From the NCBI GenBank assembly GCA_019635795.1, contig JAHBYV010000016.1:1-64000 (forward strand): a stretch of DNA of 64,000 nt, written 5' to 3'. The stretch's first letter is position 1. Every line of letters starts with the position of its first letter. Below the pieces are notes generated by a model. The model was given only the letters and a program-made list of their open reading frames with translations, was not told the DNA's origin and did no database searches. The position numbers and the translations under genes were made by a program. Shown here piece by piece: positions 10,814 to 20,598 of this stretch. The DNA is from Rhizobiaceae bacterium. GTDB lineage: Bacteria > Pseudomonadota > Alphaproteobacteria > Rhizobiales > Rhizobiaceae.

Positions 10814-12406
10814 ATGGCCGAGCCAATCGAGAAGGCGGTCGCCCGCCGCAGAACATTTGCGATTATCGCGCACCCGGATGCGGGCAAAACCACGCTGACC
10901 GAAAAGCTGTTGCTGTTCGGCGGCGCGATTCAGCTTGCAGGAGAGGTCAAGGCCAAGAAGGACCGCATGAACACGCGCTCCGACTGGATGAAGATCGAGC
11001 GCGAGCGCGGCATTTCGGTCGTCACCTCGGTGATGACGTTCGAGTATGGCGACAATGTTTTCAACCTGCTCGACACGCCGGGTCACGAGGACTTCGCCGA
11101 CGACACCTATCGCACACTCTCGGCGGTCGATAGCGCCGTCATGGTGATAGACGCAGCCAAGGGCATCGAGCCCCGCACGCTGAAACTGTTTGAAGTGTGC
11201 CGCTTGCGCGACATTCCGATTGTGACCTTTGTGAACAAGATGGACCGGGAAAGCCGCGATCCATTCGAAATTCTGGACGAGATCGAACAGAAGCTCGCTT
11301 TGGATACTGCCCCGGTGACGTGGCCTATTGGCAGCGGTAAGACCTTCGCCGGAACGTATCACCTTTCTGAAAATGCGGTGCGGCGCAGCGACGATGAAGT
11401 TGAGCGGCAGAAGGTTAATGGGCCGGATTCCAATCGCGCCTCCGGTCTGTTGCCGGAAAACGCACGCGAAGCGTTCATTGAAGAACTGGAGCTGGCGCGC
11501 GAGGCCTGCCGCCCGTTTGATCGGACAGCGTTTCTGGAAGGGCATCTCACCCCGGTTTTCTTCGGGTCGGCGTTGCGCAATTTTGGTGTGCGAGATTTGA
11601 TCGAGGCGCTGGGTGCCTGGGCGCCGCCGCCTCGCGATCAGGAGGCGGATACCCGCGTCGTTCACGCGAGCGAGAAAAAGATGACCTCGTTCGTGTTCAA
11701 AATTCAGGCGAATATGGACCCGAACCATCGCGACCGTATTGCGTTTGTCCGGGTTTGTTCAGGAACACTTGAGCGCGGCATGAAGGCAAAGCTGGTGCGT
11801 ACCGGCAAACAGTTGAGCCTGACAGCGCCACAATTCTTTTTTGCCCGCAGCCGCGTAACTGCCGATGAGGCGTATCCTGGTGATGTGGTCGGCATTCCAA
11901 ACCACGGAACGTTGCGTATTGGCGACACGCTGACCGAAGGGGAAGACGTAATTTTCCGCGGCGTACCAAACTTCGCGCCCGAGATCCTGCGCCGCGTCCG
12001 GCTTGGTGATGCGATGAAGGCCAAGAAGCTGAAAGAAGCCTTGCAGCAGATGGCGGAAGAGGGCGTCGTGCAGCTTTTCCAGCCGGAAGATGGCTCGCCT
12101 GCCATAGTGGGGGTCGTGGGCGCGCTGCAGCTTGACGTTCTGAAGGAACGGCTTGCAGCCGAGTACGGTCTGCCGGTTGATTTCGAAGTGTCGCGCTTTT
12201 CAGTATGCCGCTGGATTGACGCTGATGACCGCGCCGAGGTTCACCGCTTTATTGAGTCGCATCGCGGCGACATCGCCCGCGATCTCGATGGGGATGCCGT
12301 GTTTTTGGCGCAGCACACCTTCTCGTTGAACTATGAGGCGGAGCGCTGGAAGGCGATCAGGTTCACGGATGTGAAGGATTATCAGGTTCGTGCGGATGCA
12401 GCCTGA
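10814..12406 (+). CDS. prfC: Peptide chain release factor 3
   Basis: RF3 is the GTPase that recycles RF1/RF2 from the ribosome after termination. The 530-residue product has G1 AHPDAGKTT, the switch stretch ERERGISVVTSVM, G3 DTPGHEDF and G4 NKMDRE, followed by EF-G-like domains II and III. Length matches the family. Start 10814 (MAEPIEKAVARRRTFAIIAHP) fits homologues; the frame extends to 10766 without support. It lies between the amidotransferase and glnD. Confidence 0.95.
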   Translation: MAEPIEKAVARRRTFAIIAHPDAGKTTLTEKLLLFGGAIQLAGEVKAKKDRMNTRSDWMKIERERGISVVTSVMTFEYGDNVFNLLDTPGHEDFADDTYRTLSAVDSAVMVIDAAKGIEPRTLKLFEVCRLRDIPIVTFVNKMDRESRDPFEILDEIEQKLALDTAPVTWPIGSGKTFAGTYHLSENAVRRSDDEVERQKVNGPDSNRASGLLPENAREAFIEELELAREACRPFDRTAFLEGHLTPVFFGSALRNFGVRDLIEALGAWAPPPRDQEADTRVVHASEKKMTSFVFKIQANMDPNHRDRIAFVRVCSGTLERGMKAKLVRTGKQLSLTAPQFFFARSRVTADEAYPGDVVGIPNHGTLRIGDTLTEGEDVIFRGVPNFAPEILRRVRLGDAMKAKKLKEALQQMAEEGVVQLFQPEDGSPAIVGVVGALQLDVLKERLAAEYGLPVDFEVSRFSVCRWIDADDRAEVHRFIESHRGDIARDLDGDAVFLAQHTFSLNYEAERWKAIRFTDVKDYQVRADAA

Positions 12407-12466
12407 CCCTTTCGGCTTCAAGCGAAACGTTCTATAGCAGCCGCCGGTTGAAATTTGTGGGCACGA

Positions 12467-15262
12467 ATGGCCGAACTCGATTTCCCCCGCGCCAGTAACA
12501 CGCTTCGCGAGCGACTAGCCGCACTGACAGCGCCATTGCAGGGCGATGGCTCCAGCGTCGGAACGCGCTTGGAAGTGCTCAACACTTTGAAGGAAGAGCT
12601 TCGCGCTGGCAGGCAAGAGGCCGAAGCACAACTGATCCGCACCGGGGACGGAACACGGTGCGCGCAGTGGCTCTGCCAATCTATGGATGAGCTGATCCGC
12701 GCTCTTTATGACTTCGCTGTCGAGCATGTGTACCGGTCGCGCAATCCTTCCACAGCTGAGCGAATGGCGATTGTCGCTGTTGGCGGATATGGACGGGGCC
12801 TGCTGGCACCCGGTTCAGATATCGATCTGCTGTTTTTGCTGCCCTACAAGCAAACGCCCTGGGGCGAGCAGATCGTTGAGTACATACTGTATATGCTGTG
12901 GGATATGGGGCTGAAAGTCGGCCACGCGTCCCGCAACGTTGATGAATGCCTGCGACAGTCCGAAGCGGATATGACGATCCGCACATCAATTCTTGAGGCG
13001 CGCTTCGTCTGGGGCGAGAAGTCGCTCTACGAGGATCTGGTCCGTCGGTTTGATGATGAAATCGTACGCAATACCGGTGCCGAGTTCGCACAGGCGAAGT
13101 TGGCCGAGCGTGATGCACGGCACGCGAAGGGCGGTGAAAGCCGCTATCTGGTCGAGCCGAATGTGAAAGACGGCAAGGGCGGCTTGCGCGACCTGCATAC
13201 GCTGTTCTGGATCGGCAAATATTTTTATCGCGTTCGCGATGCGGAAGAGCTGGTCGAGAAAGGCGTCTTCAACCGGCAGGAATATCTGCAATTCAAAAAG
13301 GCGGAAGATTTTCTGTGGGCCGTGCGTTGTCACATGCATTTTTTCGCGGGAAAGGCAGAGGAACGTCTACACTTTGACCTGCAGCGCGAGATTGCCGAGC
13401 GGCTTGGCTATACGGACCATCCGGGCCTGTCAGCCGTCGAGCGCTTCATGAAGCACTACTTTCTTGTTGCCAAGGATGTGGGCGACCTTACGCGCATATT
13501 CTGCTCTGCGCTTGAGGAGGAGCAGGCCAATCACGTTCCGGGGTTCAACCGGATTTTTGCAACCTTCTCGCGTCGCAGGCGCAAGATCGCCGGAACGTCG
13601 GATTTTATCGTCGACAACCATCGCATCAATGTGGCGGGCGATGATGTGTTCAACCGCGACCCGGTCAATATGCTGCGGCTGTTCTGGTTCGCTGACCGGC
13701 ACGGTTTCGAATTCCATCCCGACGCGCTCAAACTGCTCACAAGATCGCTGAATCTTGTTGATCGCAACCTTCGCCGGAACAAGGAAGCGAACCGCCTGTT
13801 CCTGGACATACTGACATCTGACCGTAACCCCGAGCTGAACTTGCGGCGCATGAACGAGGCGGGACTGCTGAGCAAGCTGATACCGGATTTCGGCAAGATC
13901 GTCGCGATGATGCAATTTTCGATGTACCACCATTACACGGTGGACGAGCATCTTATCCGCTGCATTGGTGTGCTATCCGAAATTGAACATGGCGAAGGCG
14001 CAAGTATTCACCCGCTTTCACACACCTTGATGCCCGGCCTGCGGCGCTATCGCGAGGCGTTGTACGTGGCTGTCCTGCTGCATGACATCGCCAAGGGCAG
14101 GCCCGAAGATCATTCGGATGAAGGTGCGCGCATCGCGCGGCGAATCTGTCCGCATATGGGGCTGTCGCCTGCGGATACGGAGCTTATTGCCTGGTTGGTG
14201 CAGAACCATCTCGTAATGTCGATGACCGCGCAAACGCGTGATCTCAATGACCGCAAGACGATCGATGATTTTGCCACCATTGTGCAGTCAGTTGACCGGC
14301 TGAAACTGCTTCTGATCCTGACTGTGTGCGATATTCGCGGCGTGGGTCCGGGCGTCTGGAATGGCTGGAAAGGGCAGTTGCTGCGTACCCTTTACTATGA
14401 AACCGAACTGTTGCTGACAGGCGGTTTTTCCGAGGTGTCACGCTCGGAGCGTACGCAATCGTCGCGTGGTGAACTGGAGGCAGCATTGGCAGGCTGGCCC
14501 GAAGGGCTGGGCGCCAAATACGCAGGCCTGCACTACGAGAATTATCTTCTGACCGTCGATCTCGCCGATCAGGTGCGTCATGCGCAGTTTATACGCGACG
14601 CGGACCAGCACGGTCGCAAGGTCGCGACCATGGTGAAAATTCATAATTTCGAGGCGGTTACGGAAATCACCGTCCTCGCGCAGGATCACCCGCGTCTCCT
14701 GTCTATCATTGCCGGGGCTTGCGCCGCTGCTGGCGGCAATATTGTGGACGCTCAGGTGTTCACCACATCCGACGGGCGGGCGCTTGATACTATCCTTATT
14801 GCCCGCGAGTTCGACCGCGACGAAGATGAATTGCGCCGGGGCGAACGTGTGGGAAAGTTGATAGAAGACGCGTTGAGCGGCAAAAGCTGGTTGCCGGACA
14901 TAATTGAAAAGCGCAGCAAATCGCGTCGCGGTGCCAAGGCTTTTGTGATCGAGCCACGCGCTGCGGTGCGAAATGCCCTTTCCAACAAGTTCTCGGTAAT
15001 CGAGGTGGAGGGGCTGGATCGGCCAGGCCTTCTATCTGAAATTACGCGGGCGCTGTCTGATCTTTCGCTCGACATTGCCTCAGCGCACATCACGACTTTC
15101 GGGGAAAAGGTGATCGATACTTTCTATGTCACCGATCTGACGGGCCAGAAAATCGAGAACCCCTCTCGCCAGAAAACCATTCAAACAAGGCTGCTGGAAA
15201 CATTGGCAGGCAACCGCGACAAGCCGGGCGACAAGTTGCGCGGTTCTGTGGCGGCAAAGTAA
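12467..15262 (+). CDS. glnD: Bifunctional [protein-PII] uridylyltransferase / uridylyl-removing enzyme
   Basis: GlnD is the cell's glutamine sensor, adding UMP to PII proteins when nitrogen is short and removing it when glutamine is high. The 931-residue product has an N-terminal nucleotidyltransferase (GGYGRG, then [11 protein letters not shown], about residues 105-120), a central HD domain ([17 protein letters not shown], about residues 540-555) and two C-terminal ACT domains ([14 protein letters not shown] and [14 protein letters not shown]). All catalytic motifs look intact. murJ starts 16 bases after the stop, followed by trpS and usp, an order conserved in many rhizobia. Confidence 0.96.
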   Translation: MAELDFPRASNTLRERLAALTAPLQGDGSSVGTRLEVLNTLKEELRAGRQEAEAQLIRTGDGTRCAQWLCQSMDELIRALYDFAVEHVYRSRNPSTAERMAIVAVGGYGRGLLAPGSDIDLLFLLPYKQTPWGEQIVEYILYMLWDMGLKVGHASRNVDECLRQSEADMTIRTSILEARFVWGEKSLYEDLVRRFDDEIVRNTGAEFAQAKLAERDARHAKGGESRYLVEPNVKDGKGGLRDLHTLFWIGKYFYRVRDAEELVEKGVFNRQEYLQFKKAEDFLWAVRCHMHFFAGKAEERLHFDLQREIAERLGYTDHPGLSAVERFMKHYFLVAKDVGDLTRIFCSALEEEQANHVPGFNRIFATFSRRRRKIAGTSDFIVDNHRINVAGDDVFNRDPVNMLRLFWFADRHGFEFHPDALKLLTRSLNLVDRNLRRNKEANRLFLDILTSDRNPELNLRRMNEAGLLSKLIPDFGKIVAMMQFSMYHHYTVDEHLIRCIGVLSEIEHGEGASIHPLSHTLMPGLRRYREALYVAVLLHDIAKGRPEDHSDEGARIARRICPHMGLSPADTELIAWLVQNHLVMSMTAQTRDLNDRKTIDDFATIVQSVDRLKLLLILTVCDIRGVGPGVWNGWKGQLLRTLYYETELLLTGGFSEVSRSERTQSSRGELEAALAGWPEGLGAKYAGLHYENYLLTVDLADQVRHAQFIRDADQHGRKVATMVKIHNFEAVTEITVLAQDHPRLLSIIAGACAAAGGNIVDAQVFTTSDGRALDTILIAREFDRDEDELRRGERVGKLIEDALSGKSWLPDIIEKRSKSRRGAKAFVIEPRAAVRNALSNKFSVIEVEGLDRPGLLSEITRALSDLSLDIASAHITTFGEKVIDTFYVTDLTGQKIENPSRQKTIQTRLLETLAGNRDKPGDKLRGSVAAK

Positions 15263-15278
15263 AGGCGGCGGCTTTCCC

Positions 15279-16877
15279 ATGAGTCTTGTGAAGAAATTCG
15301 CCACTGTTGCTTCCGGCACGCTGATGAGCCGCATCCTTGGCTTCACGCGCGAGATGTTTATGGCCGCGGCGCTGGGTACAGGCCCGATTGCGGATGCCTT
15401 TAACGCTGCTTTTCAGTTTCCGAACACGTTTCGTCGCCTGTTTGCTGAGGGCGCCTTCAACTCCGCCTTTGTGCCACTGTTTGCGAAGGAGATTGAAGCA
15501 AACGGTACCGACGGCGCGAAGCGGTTTTCTGAAGAAGTTTTCGGCGTTCTTTTCACGACGTTGCTGACGCTCACGATCGTGATGGAACTCTCCATGCCGT
15601 TCATCGTGCGCTATGCGGTAGCGCCTGGATTTTCGGACCAGCCGGAAAAGTTTGAAATGACGGTGCGTCTGGCCACGATCATGTTTCCATACCTGATCTG
15701 CATGTCGCTGGCGGCAATGATGAGCGGAATGCTGAATTCGCTGCGCCGCTATTTCGCGGCAGCCGTAGCTCCGGTTTTCCTGAACATCATATTGATCGCG
15801 GTACTTGGATACGCCTGGTATTACGGGATGACCGATATTGATATCGGTTACGCGCTTTCCTGGGGTGTGCTGGCGGCGGGGCTGGTGCAGTTGGCCATTG
15901 TCTGGGGAGCGGTCCGTCACGCGGGGATTTCCATCGGGTTCAGGCGTCCGAAACTGACGAAGAACGTCAAGCGTCTGCTGCTGCTCGCGCTGCCAGCGGC
16001 CGTGACCGGTGGCATTACGCAGATCAACACACTGGTTGGCACGGCGATAGCCTCGGGAGTGAGCAGTGCGGTATCTTCGCTAGCCTACGCTGATCGCATC
16101 TATCAATTGCCGCTGGGCGTTGTGGGAATTGCGGTTGCAATCGTACTCCTGCCGGAGCTTGCGCGCGCGCTGAAGGCGGAAAATCTGGCAGAGGCGGAAA
16201 ACCTGCAAAACCGTTCCGTGGAATTTACGCTCTTCCTGACACTTCCCGCGGCTGCCGCGCTGGTCGTCATTTCGGAGCCCATTGTGCGTGTGCTTTACGA
16301 GCGCGGGCAGTTTCTTGCCACAAACAGCACACCTACTGTATCTGCAATTCTTGCCATTTTCGGCTTGGGCCTTCCCGCCTTTGTGCTCATCAAGGCCTTT
16401 ACGCCCGGCTATTTTGCTCGCGAGGATACGCGCACGCCAATGATATTCGCGGCCATTTCCGTGGCGGTGAATCTTGCGCTGGCAATAGCTTTGTTGCCTC
16501 GCATGGGCGCACCGGGAATTGCGGTCGCGGCCGTTGTTTCAGGCTGGCTGAACGCGATCATGTTGCTCTTTACGCTTGTGCGGCGCGGCCATTGGGGCAC
16601 CGATAAGGCACTGCTGAAGCGCATACCAAGACTGCTGCTGGCGTCGGGAGTAATGGGGCTGGCGCTTTGGTATGCAAATGATTGGCTTGCCCCCTGGCTC
16701 GTCACCGGCTCGCCACTGCTCACAAAGGCTGCTGCGCTCGGTGTCATGACCGGCGGCGGTGCCCTCGTTTACTTTGCAGTCGCCTTTGGCATTGGCGGCG
16801 CGGATATAGGCATGGTCCGCCGCAATATTCGGCGCGGCAAGGAACAGCCTGATATCCAGAACGCAGAGCTTGATTGA
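15279..16877 (+). CDS. murJ: Lipid II flippase MurJ
   Basis: MurJ (formerly MviN) flips the peptidoglycan precursor lipid II to the periplasmic face of the inner membrane. The 532-residue product is hydrophobic throughout, consistent with the 14-helix MOP-fold, and starts with the typical stretch [17 protein letters not shown] followed by [16 protein letters not shown], which carries conserved charged cavity residues. It is 16 bases downstream of glnD, suggesting co-transcription. Confidence 0.96.
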   Translation: MSLVKKFATVASGTLMSRILGFTREMFMAAALGTGPIADAFNAAFQFPNTFRRLFAEGAFNSAFVPLFAKEIEANGTDGAKRFSEEVFGVLFTTLLTLTIVMELSMPFIVRYAVAPGFSDQPEKFEMTVRLATIMFPYLICMSLAAMMSGMLNSLRRYFAAAVAPVFLNIILIAVLGYAWYYGMTDIDIGYALSWGVLAAGLVQLAIVWGAVRHAGISIGFRRPKLTKNVKRLLLLALPAAVTGGITQINTLVGTAIASGVSSAVSSLAYADRIYQLPLGVVGIAVAIVLLPELARALKAENLAEAENLQNRSVEFTLFLTLPAAAALVVISEPIVRVLYERGQFLATNSTPTVSAILAIFGLGLPAFVLIKAFTPGYFAREDTRTPMIFAAISVAVNLALAIALLPRMGAPGIAVAAVVSGWLNAIMLLFTLVRRGHWGTDKALLKRIPRLLLASGVMGLALWYANDWLAPWLVTGSPLLTKAAALGVMTGGGALVYFAVAFGIGGADIGMVRRNIRRGKEQPDIQNAELD

Positions 16878-16959
16878 AAACGATGGTTGCGCGATAAGCC
16901 CGCACGCGAATTTCGCCGCGCGCGAAACGGCCCTCCACAAGCCACAAGGATTTTCGGGA

Positions 16960-18027
16960 ATGTCTGCCTTCAAACCCCTCGTTTTTTCAGGTGTTCAGCC
17001 CACGGGCAATCTGCATCTGGGCAATTATCTGGGCGCTATCCGGCGCTTCGTGGCCTTGCAGGAAAGCCATGACTGCATTTATTGCGTCGTCGATCTGCAT
17101 TCGCTGACCGCCCAGTTGGTGCATGAGGATTTGGGAGAGCAGACGCGCTCAATCACCGCGGCGTTTCTGGCATCCGGCATCGACCCGAAAAAGCATATTG
17201 TGTTCAACCAGAGCCGTGTCATGCAGCACTCCGAGCTTGCGTGGATATTCAACTGCGTCGCGCGGATCGGTTGGATGAACCGCATGACGCAGTTCAAGGA
17301 CAAGGCAGGGAAGGACCGCGAGAACGCGTCTCTGGGCCTGCTGGCCTATCCAAGCCTCATGGCTGCCGACATACTGCTTTACCGCGCAACGCATGTTCCT
17401 GTGGGTGAGGACCAGAAGCAGCATCTGGAGCTGACCCGCGACATCGCGCAAAAGTTCAACAACGACTTTTCCGAACGGATCGCCGCTCGTGGCCTGGGTG
17501 TTGAAATGCAGGTCGGGGACGAAACTGTGAACGGCTATTTCCCGATTACAGAGCCTGTCATTGGTGGGCCGGCTGCCCGGATCATGTCGCTGCGCGATGG
17601 CTCCAAGAAAATGTCCAAATCTGATCCGTCAGACCTTTCGCGCATCAACCTTACTGATGACGCTGATACGATCGCCAAGAAAATCAAGAAGGCAAAAACC
17701 GACCCTGACGCTTTGCCAAGCGAAGTGGACGGTCTCGCTGGAAGGCCGGAAGCTGAAAATCTGGTCGGCATCTACGCTGGCCTTGCAGACATATCCAGGG
17801 AACAGGTTCTGAAAGAATTTGGCGGCCAGCAATTCTCGGCGTTCAAGCCGGCACTGGCTGAGTTGGCAGTCGTGACAATGGCGCCAATTGCCGATGAAAT
17901 GCGTCGCATCAGCGCCGATCCCGCTTATGTGGACAGTGTTCTGCGTGATGGAGGCGACAGGGCGCGCGCACTGGCAGAGGCGACTATGCGGGATGTACGC
18001 GACATTATCGGATTATTGCAGGACTAA
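16960..18027 (+). CDS. trpS: Tryptophan--tRNA ligase
   Basis: TrpS charges tRNA-Trp. The 355-residue class Ic synthetase has the HIGH-like motif in [13 protein letters not shown] and the KMSKS loop as [10 protein letters not shown]. The start at 16960 ([16 protein letters not shown]) fits homologues; the longer frame to 16870 overlaps the end of murJ and looks non-coding. It is 82 bases downstream of murJ. Confidence 0.95.
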   Translation: MSAFKPLVFSGVQPTGNLHLGNYLGAIRRFVALQESHDCIYCVVDLHSLTAQLVHEDLGEQTRSITAAFLASGIDPKKHIVFNQSRVMQHSELAWIFNCVARIGWMNRMTQFKDKAGKDRENASLGLLAYPSLMAADILLYRATHVPVGEDQKQHLELTRDIAQKFNNDFSERIAARGLGVEMQVGDETVNGYFPITEPVIGGPAARIMSLRDGSKKMSKSDPSDLSRINLTDDADTIAKKIKKAKTDPDALPSEVDGLAGRPEAENLVGIYAGLADISREQVLKEFGGQQFSAFKPALAELAVVTMAPIADEMRRISADPAYVDSVLRDGGDRARALAEATMRDVRDIIGLLQD

Positions 18028-18106
18028 TAACCAGACTGGTGACCTGCTTGCAGGCGGGCCGCCCAGATGGCAGATTGCCTGACCATAGCTATAACGGACC
18101 CGATTC

Positions 18107-18598
18107 ATGGTATCCAAGCGATTGAGCCGGGAAGCCGGCCACCGGCGAAAATTCCTCGTTATTATTGACGATACGCCGGAATGTGAGCGCGCCGTTGCCT
18201 ATGCAGCGCGCCGCGCGGTCAACACCAATGGCGTGGTGGTGCTTCTCTACGTTATTGATCCGACGGATTTCCAGCAATGGCTTGGGGTTGAGCGCATCAT
18301 GCGCGACGAAGCAACAGCTGCGGCTAAAGCAGCGCTGGATTCCGCAGCCTCCAAAATCCGCACCTCACTTGGCACAGAGCCTGAACTGGTCGTGCGGGAA
18401 GGCAAGGCTACTGATGAAATCCATGCCTTGATTGAGGAAGATCAGGACATCGCAATTCTTGTTCTTGCGGCAGGCGGGAATAAGGAAGGCCCCGGACCTC
18501 TCGTCGCGTCAATAGCCGGTAAGGCAGCGGCCTTCCCGATCCCCGTCACGGTTGTTCCGATGAACCTGACAGACGAAGATATTGACAGCCTGACCTGA
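18107..18598 (+). CDS. Universal stress protein (UspA fold)
   Basis: The 163-residue product has a UspA-like start (FLVIIDDTPECERAVAYAARRA) and ends in a GPLVASIAGKAAAFPIPVTVVP stretch comparable to the nucleotide-binding loop plus last strand of Usp proteins. The classical ATP motif G-2x-G-9x-G-S/T is not clear, so nucleotide binding is doubtful. It sits between trpS and nfuA in the same order seen in other rhizobia. The function in this setting is unknown. Confidence 0.85.
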   Translation: MVSKRLSREAGHRRKFLVIIDDTPECERAVAYAARRAVNTNGVVVLLYVIDPTDFQQWLGVERIMRDEATAAAKAALDSAASKIRTSLGTEPELVVREGKATDEIHALIEEDQDIAILVLAAGGNKEGPGPLVASIAGKAAAFPIPVTVVPMNLTDEDIDSLT

Positions 18599-18660
18599 CG
18601 CGTCGATCAAAAAAAGTGTATGCTGGATCTCAGGCTTGAAACGCCACTGAATTAGGATTA

Positions 18661-18677
18661 CTTAGAATTATTCTAAG
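18661..18677. promoter_or_regulatory. Irr-type iron control element (ICE) at the nfuA promoter
   Basis: A perfect palindrome, CTTAGAAT-T-ATTCTAAG, has eight-base arms around a central T. This matches the known rhizobial Irr box pattern (TTTAGAA-N3-TTCTAAA). A possible -35 TTGAAA lies at 18636-18641, which would place the palindrome over the -10/start region, 28 bases before the nfuA ATG. That placement suggests repression by Irr when iron is low. The same 16-base core recurs at 34441. Confidence 0.8.
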
Positions 18678-18705
18678 AAGCGAGTTGGCTCGCGCGGAGA
18701 TTGCG

Positions 18706-19278
18706 ATGTTCATCCAGACCGAAGCCACGCCGAACCCGGCGACCTTGAAGTTTTTGCCCGGCAGGGAAGTCCTGACCGATGGCACGGCGGATTTTCGCGA
18801 TGCGGAAAGCGCTGCGGCTGGATCGCCGCTTGCGGCTCGCCTGTTTGAGATTCCCGGTGTGACCGGGGTGTTCTTCGGCTATGATTTCATCACCGTCACT
18901 AAAGATGGGCCTGAATGGCAACATCTGAAACCCGCTATACTTGGCTCGATCATGGAGCATTTCATGACCGGTGCGCCGGTTATGGCGACGGGCGGGCAAA
19001 AGCAGGCTGAAGTCGATGAGGCCGGCGAGTTTTACGACAAGGCCGACGAAGAAATCGTCCTTACAATCAAGGAATTGCTGGACACGCGCGTTCGCCCGGC
19101 GGTTGCGCAGGACGGCGGCGATATAACCTTCCGTGGTTATGAGAACGGCACCGTGTTCCTGAACATGAAAGGGGCGTGTGCGGGGTGTCCGTCATCGACT
19201 GCCACGCTCAAGCACGGCATTCAGAACTTGCTACGGCATTTCGTGCCGGAAGTTCAGCAGGTCGAACAAGTCAGCTGA
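18706..19278 (+). CDS. nfuA: NfuA/NifU-like Fe-S cluster carrier
   Basis: The 190-residue product has an N-terminal Nfu domain (MFIQTEATPNPATLKF, GVFFGYDFITVTK) and a C-terminal NifU-like domain with the cluster-binding CxxC in GACAGCPSST. It would receive an Fe-S cluster and pass it to apo-proteins in the cytoplasm. An Irr-type palindrome overlaps the likely promoter, which fits the known placing of Fe-S assembly genes in the Irr regulon. The start at 18706 is preferred to 18685 because it matches homologues. A bidirectional terminator follows. Confidence 0.93.
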   Translation: MFIQTEATPNPATLKFLPGREVLTDGTADFRDAESAAAGSPLAARLFEIPGVTGVFFGYDFITVTKDGPEWQHLKPAILGSIMEHFMTGAPVMATGGQKQAEVDEAGEFYDKADEEIVLTIKELLDTRVRPAVAQDGGDITFRGYENGTVFLNMKGACAGCPSSTATLKHGIQNLLRHFVPEVQQVEQVS

Positions 19279-19284
19279 AAATCA

Positions 19285-19311
19285 AAAAAGCCGGGCATTG
19301 CCCGGCTTTTT
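19285..19311. terminator. Bidirectional terminator between nfuA and the L,D-transpeptidase
   Basis: The stem AAAAAGCCGGGCA (19285-19297) pairs with TGCCCGGCTTTTT (19299-19311). It has an A-run on one side and a T-run on the other, so it can end both of these convergent genes. Confidence 0.9.
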
Positions 19312-19346
19312 AGTACGCTAGGTTCCGTTGTTGCCGGACGGTTCGC

Positions 19347-19961
19347 CTACTTCACAATCACTTTCGCACCAACGCTGGCGCGATCATACAAGTCTATAAT
19401 GTCCTGATTCATCAAGCGGATGCAGCCGGAGGACATGGCTTTGCCAATCGACCACCATTCCGGCGTGCCGTGTAACCGGTAACCGGTGTCACCGCCCTTG
19501 TTGAACAGGTAGAGGGCGCGGGCACCGAGTGGATTTTGCAATCCGCCCGGCTGTCCGCCCGCCCACTTCGCCAATTCCGGCTGGCGACGGATCATCGCAG
19601 CCGGAGGCGTCCACGTCGGCCATTCGCGCTTGAGCGCGACACGAGCCGTTCCGTTCCATTCAAACCCTTCACGGCCCACCCCAATGCCGTAACGCACGGC
19701 CTTTCCGTCAGGGAGAATGAAATAGAGATACTTGCTGCCGGTATCGACAATAATGGTTCCGGGCGCTTCTTTCGTATCGTAACGCACGATCTGGCGACGG
19801 TACTGTGCCGGAACCTTGTAGATAGGGATGGCGGGGAGCGAGTAGCCCAAATCCCGCTGCGCGCCATAGTTAGCGGTTATCAGGGTAGGCACGCCATCGA
19901 AGCTGCATCCCGCCAAGGCAGCAGACATCGCAATAGCCAGCCAAGCAAATTTCCGCTTCAT
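19347..19961 (-). CDS. L,D-transpeptidase lipoprotein (YkuD domain)
   Basis: The 204-residue product begins with a lipoprotein signal peptide (lipobox LAGC) and carries the YkuD domain, with HGTPEWWSIGKAMSSGCIRL containing the catalytic His and Cys (SxGCIR). Enzymes of this fold make 3-3 peptidoglycan cross-links or anchor outer-membrane proteins to peptidoglycan, which is common in the Brucella group. The start at 19961 (MKRKFAWL) gives a proper signal peptide; the longer frame to 20198 runs through the divergent promoter region. It converges on nfuA and is divergent from the MerR gene. Confidence 0.92.
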   Translation of the reverse strand: MKRKFAWLAIAMSAALAGCSFDGVPTLITANYGAQRDLGYSLPAIPIYKVPAQYRRQIVRYDTKEAPGTIIVDTGSKYLYFILPDGKAVRYGIGVGREGFEWNGTARVALKREWPTWTPPAAMIRRQPELAKWAGGQPGGLQNPLGARALYLFNKGGDTGYRLHGTPEWWSIGKAMSSGCIRLMNQDIIDLYDRASVGAKVIVK

Positions 19962-20197
19962 CCGCACTCCGCCCGTTCCGAACTGATTCGGCCTTATCTC
20001 CGCCACAATTGATATGCGGCTTGCCGATTGATTGCCAAGGCACACCACACCAACTTTATAGTCATTTTGTACTACGGATGGTTGGCTATGGCATTTTGGC
20101 AACAACCGGACGTTGCGGGCAAAAATCTGCTCGCGAACTTGTGATAATTTACGGCCTGCATTGAACTTCTGGTAACGCGGTCGTGAGGAGTGAAGCA

Positions 20198-20596
20198 ATG
20201 AATGTGGGGCGCGCTTCCGAGATTTCCGGCCTTCCGGCTAAAACCATCCGCTACTACGAGGATATCGGTCTCATTAGTCCCCAACGCGCAGGAAATGGCT
20301 ATCGTGACTACTCGCAGGATGACATTGATCGACTGGCGTTCTTGCGGCGGGCGCGCAGTCTCGGCTTCTCAATCGAGAATTGTCGGCAGTTGATGGAGCT
20401 TTATCGTGATGGCGACCGTGCAAGCCAGGATGTGCGCGCAGTCGCCCTGGCGCACATGGAAGAGGTCGAACACAAAATCGCAGAGCTTGAGGCTATGCGG
20501 ACCAATTTGCAGAAACTGGTCCGCGCCTGCCATGGGGATACCCGTTCGGACTGCGCGATTCTAAATGATATCGCAGGCAAGAAGCCGGCAAAATAA
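20198..20596 (+). CDS. hmrR: MerR-family copper-responsive regulator (CueR/HmrR)
   Basis: The 132-residue product has an N-terminal MerR helix-turn-helix (GRASEISGLPAKTIRYYEDIG), a coiled-coil dimer helix and a metal loop with Cys111 and Cys119 (CHGDTRSDC), the pair that binds Cu(I) in CueR. GAGGAG precedes the ATG at 20198. CueR proteins normally activate copA and copper oxidase promoters by untwisting a long spacer. No copper ATPase or oxidase lies nearby, so its targets are elsewhere. Confidence 0.88.
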   Translation: MNVGRASEISGLPAKTIRYYEDIGLISPQRAGNGYRDYSQDDIDRLAFLRRARSLGFSIENCRQLMELYRDGDRASQDVRAVALAHMEEVEHKIAELEAMRTNLQKLVRACHGDTRSDCAILNDIAGKKPAK

Positions 20597-20598
20597 CC

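Noticed and set aside
10781-11728. 315-codon minus-strand frame
   Set aside because: Antisense to the GTPase domain of prfC; no recognisable motif.
15129-15920. 263-codon minus-strand frame
   Set aside because: Antisense to the glnD-murJ junction; rich in Arg and His with no domain.
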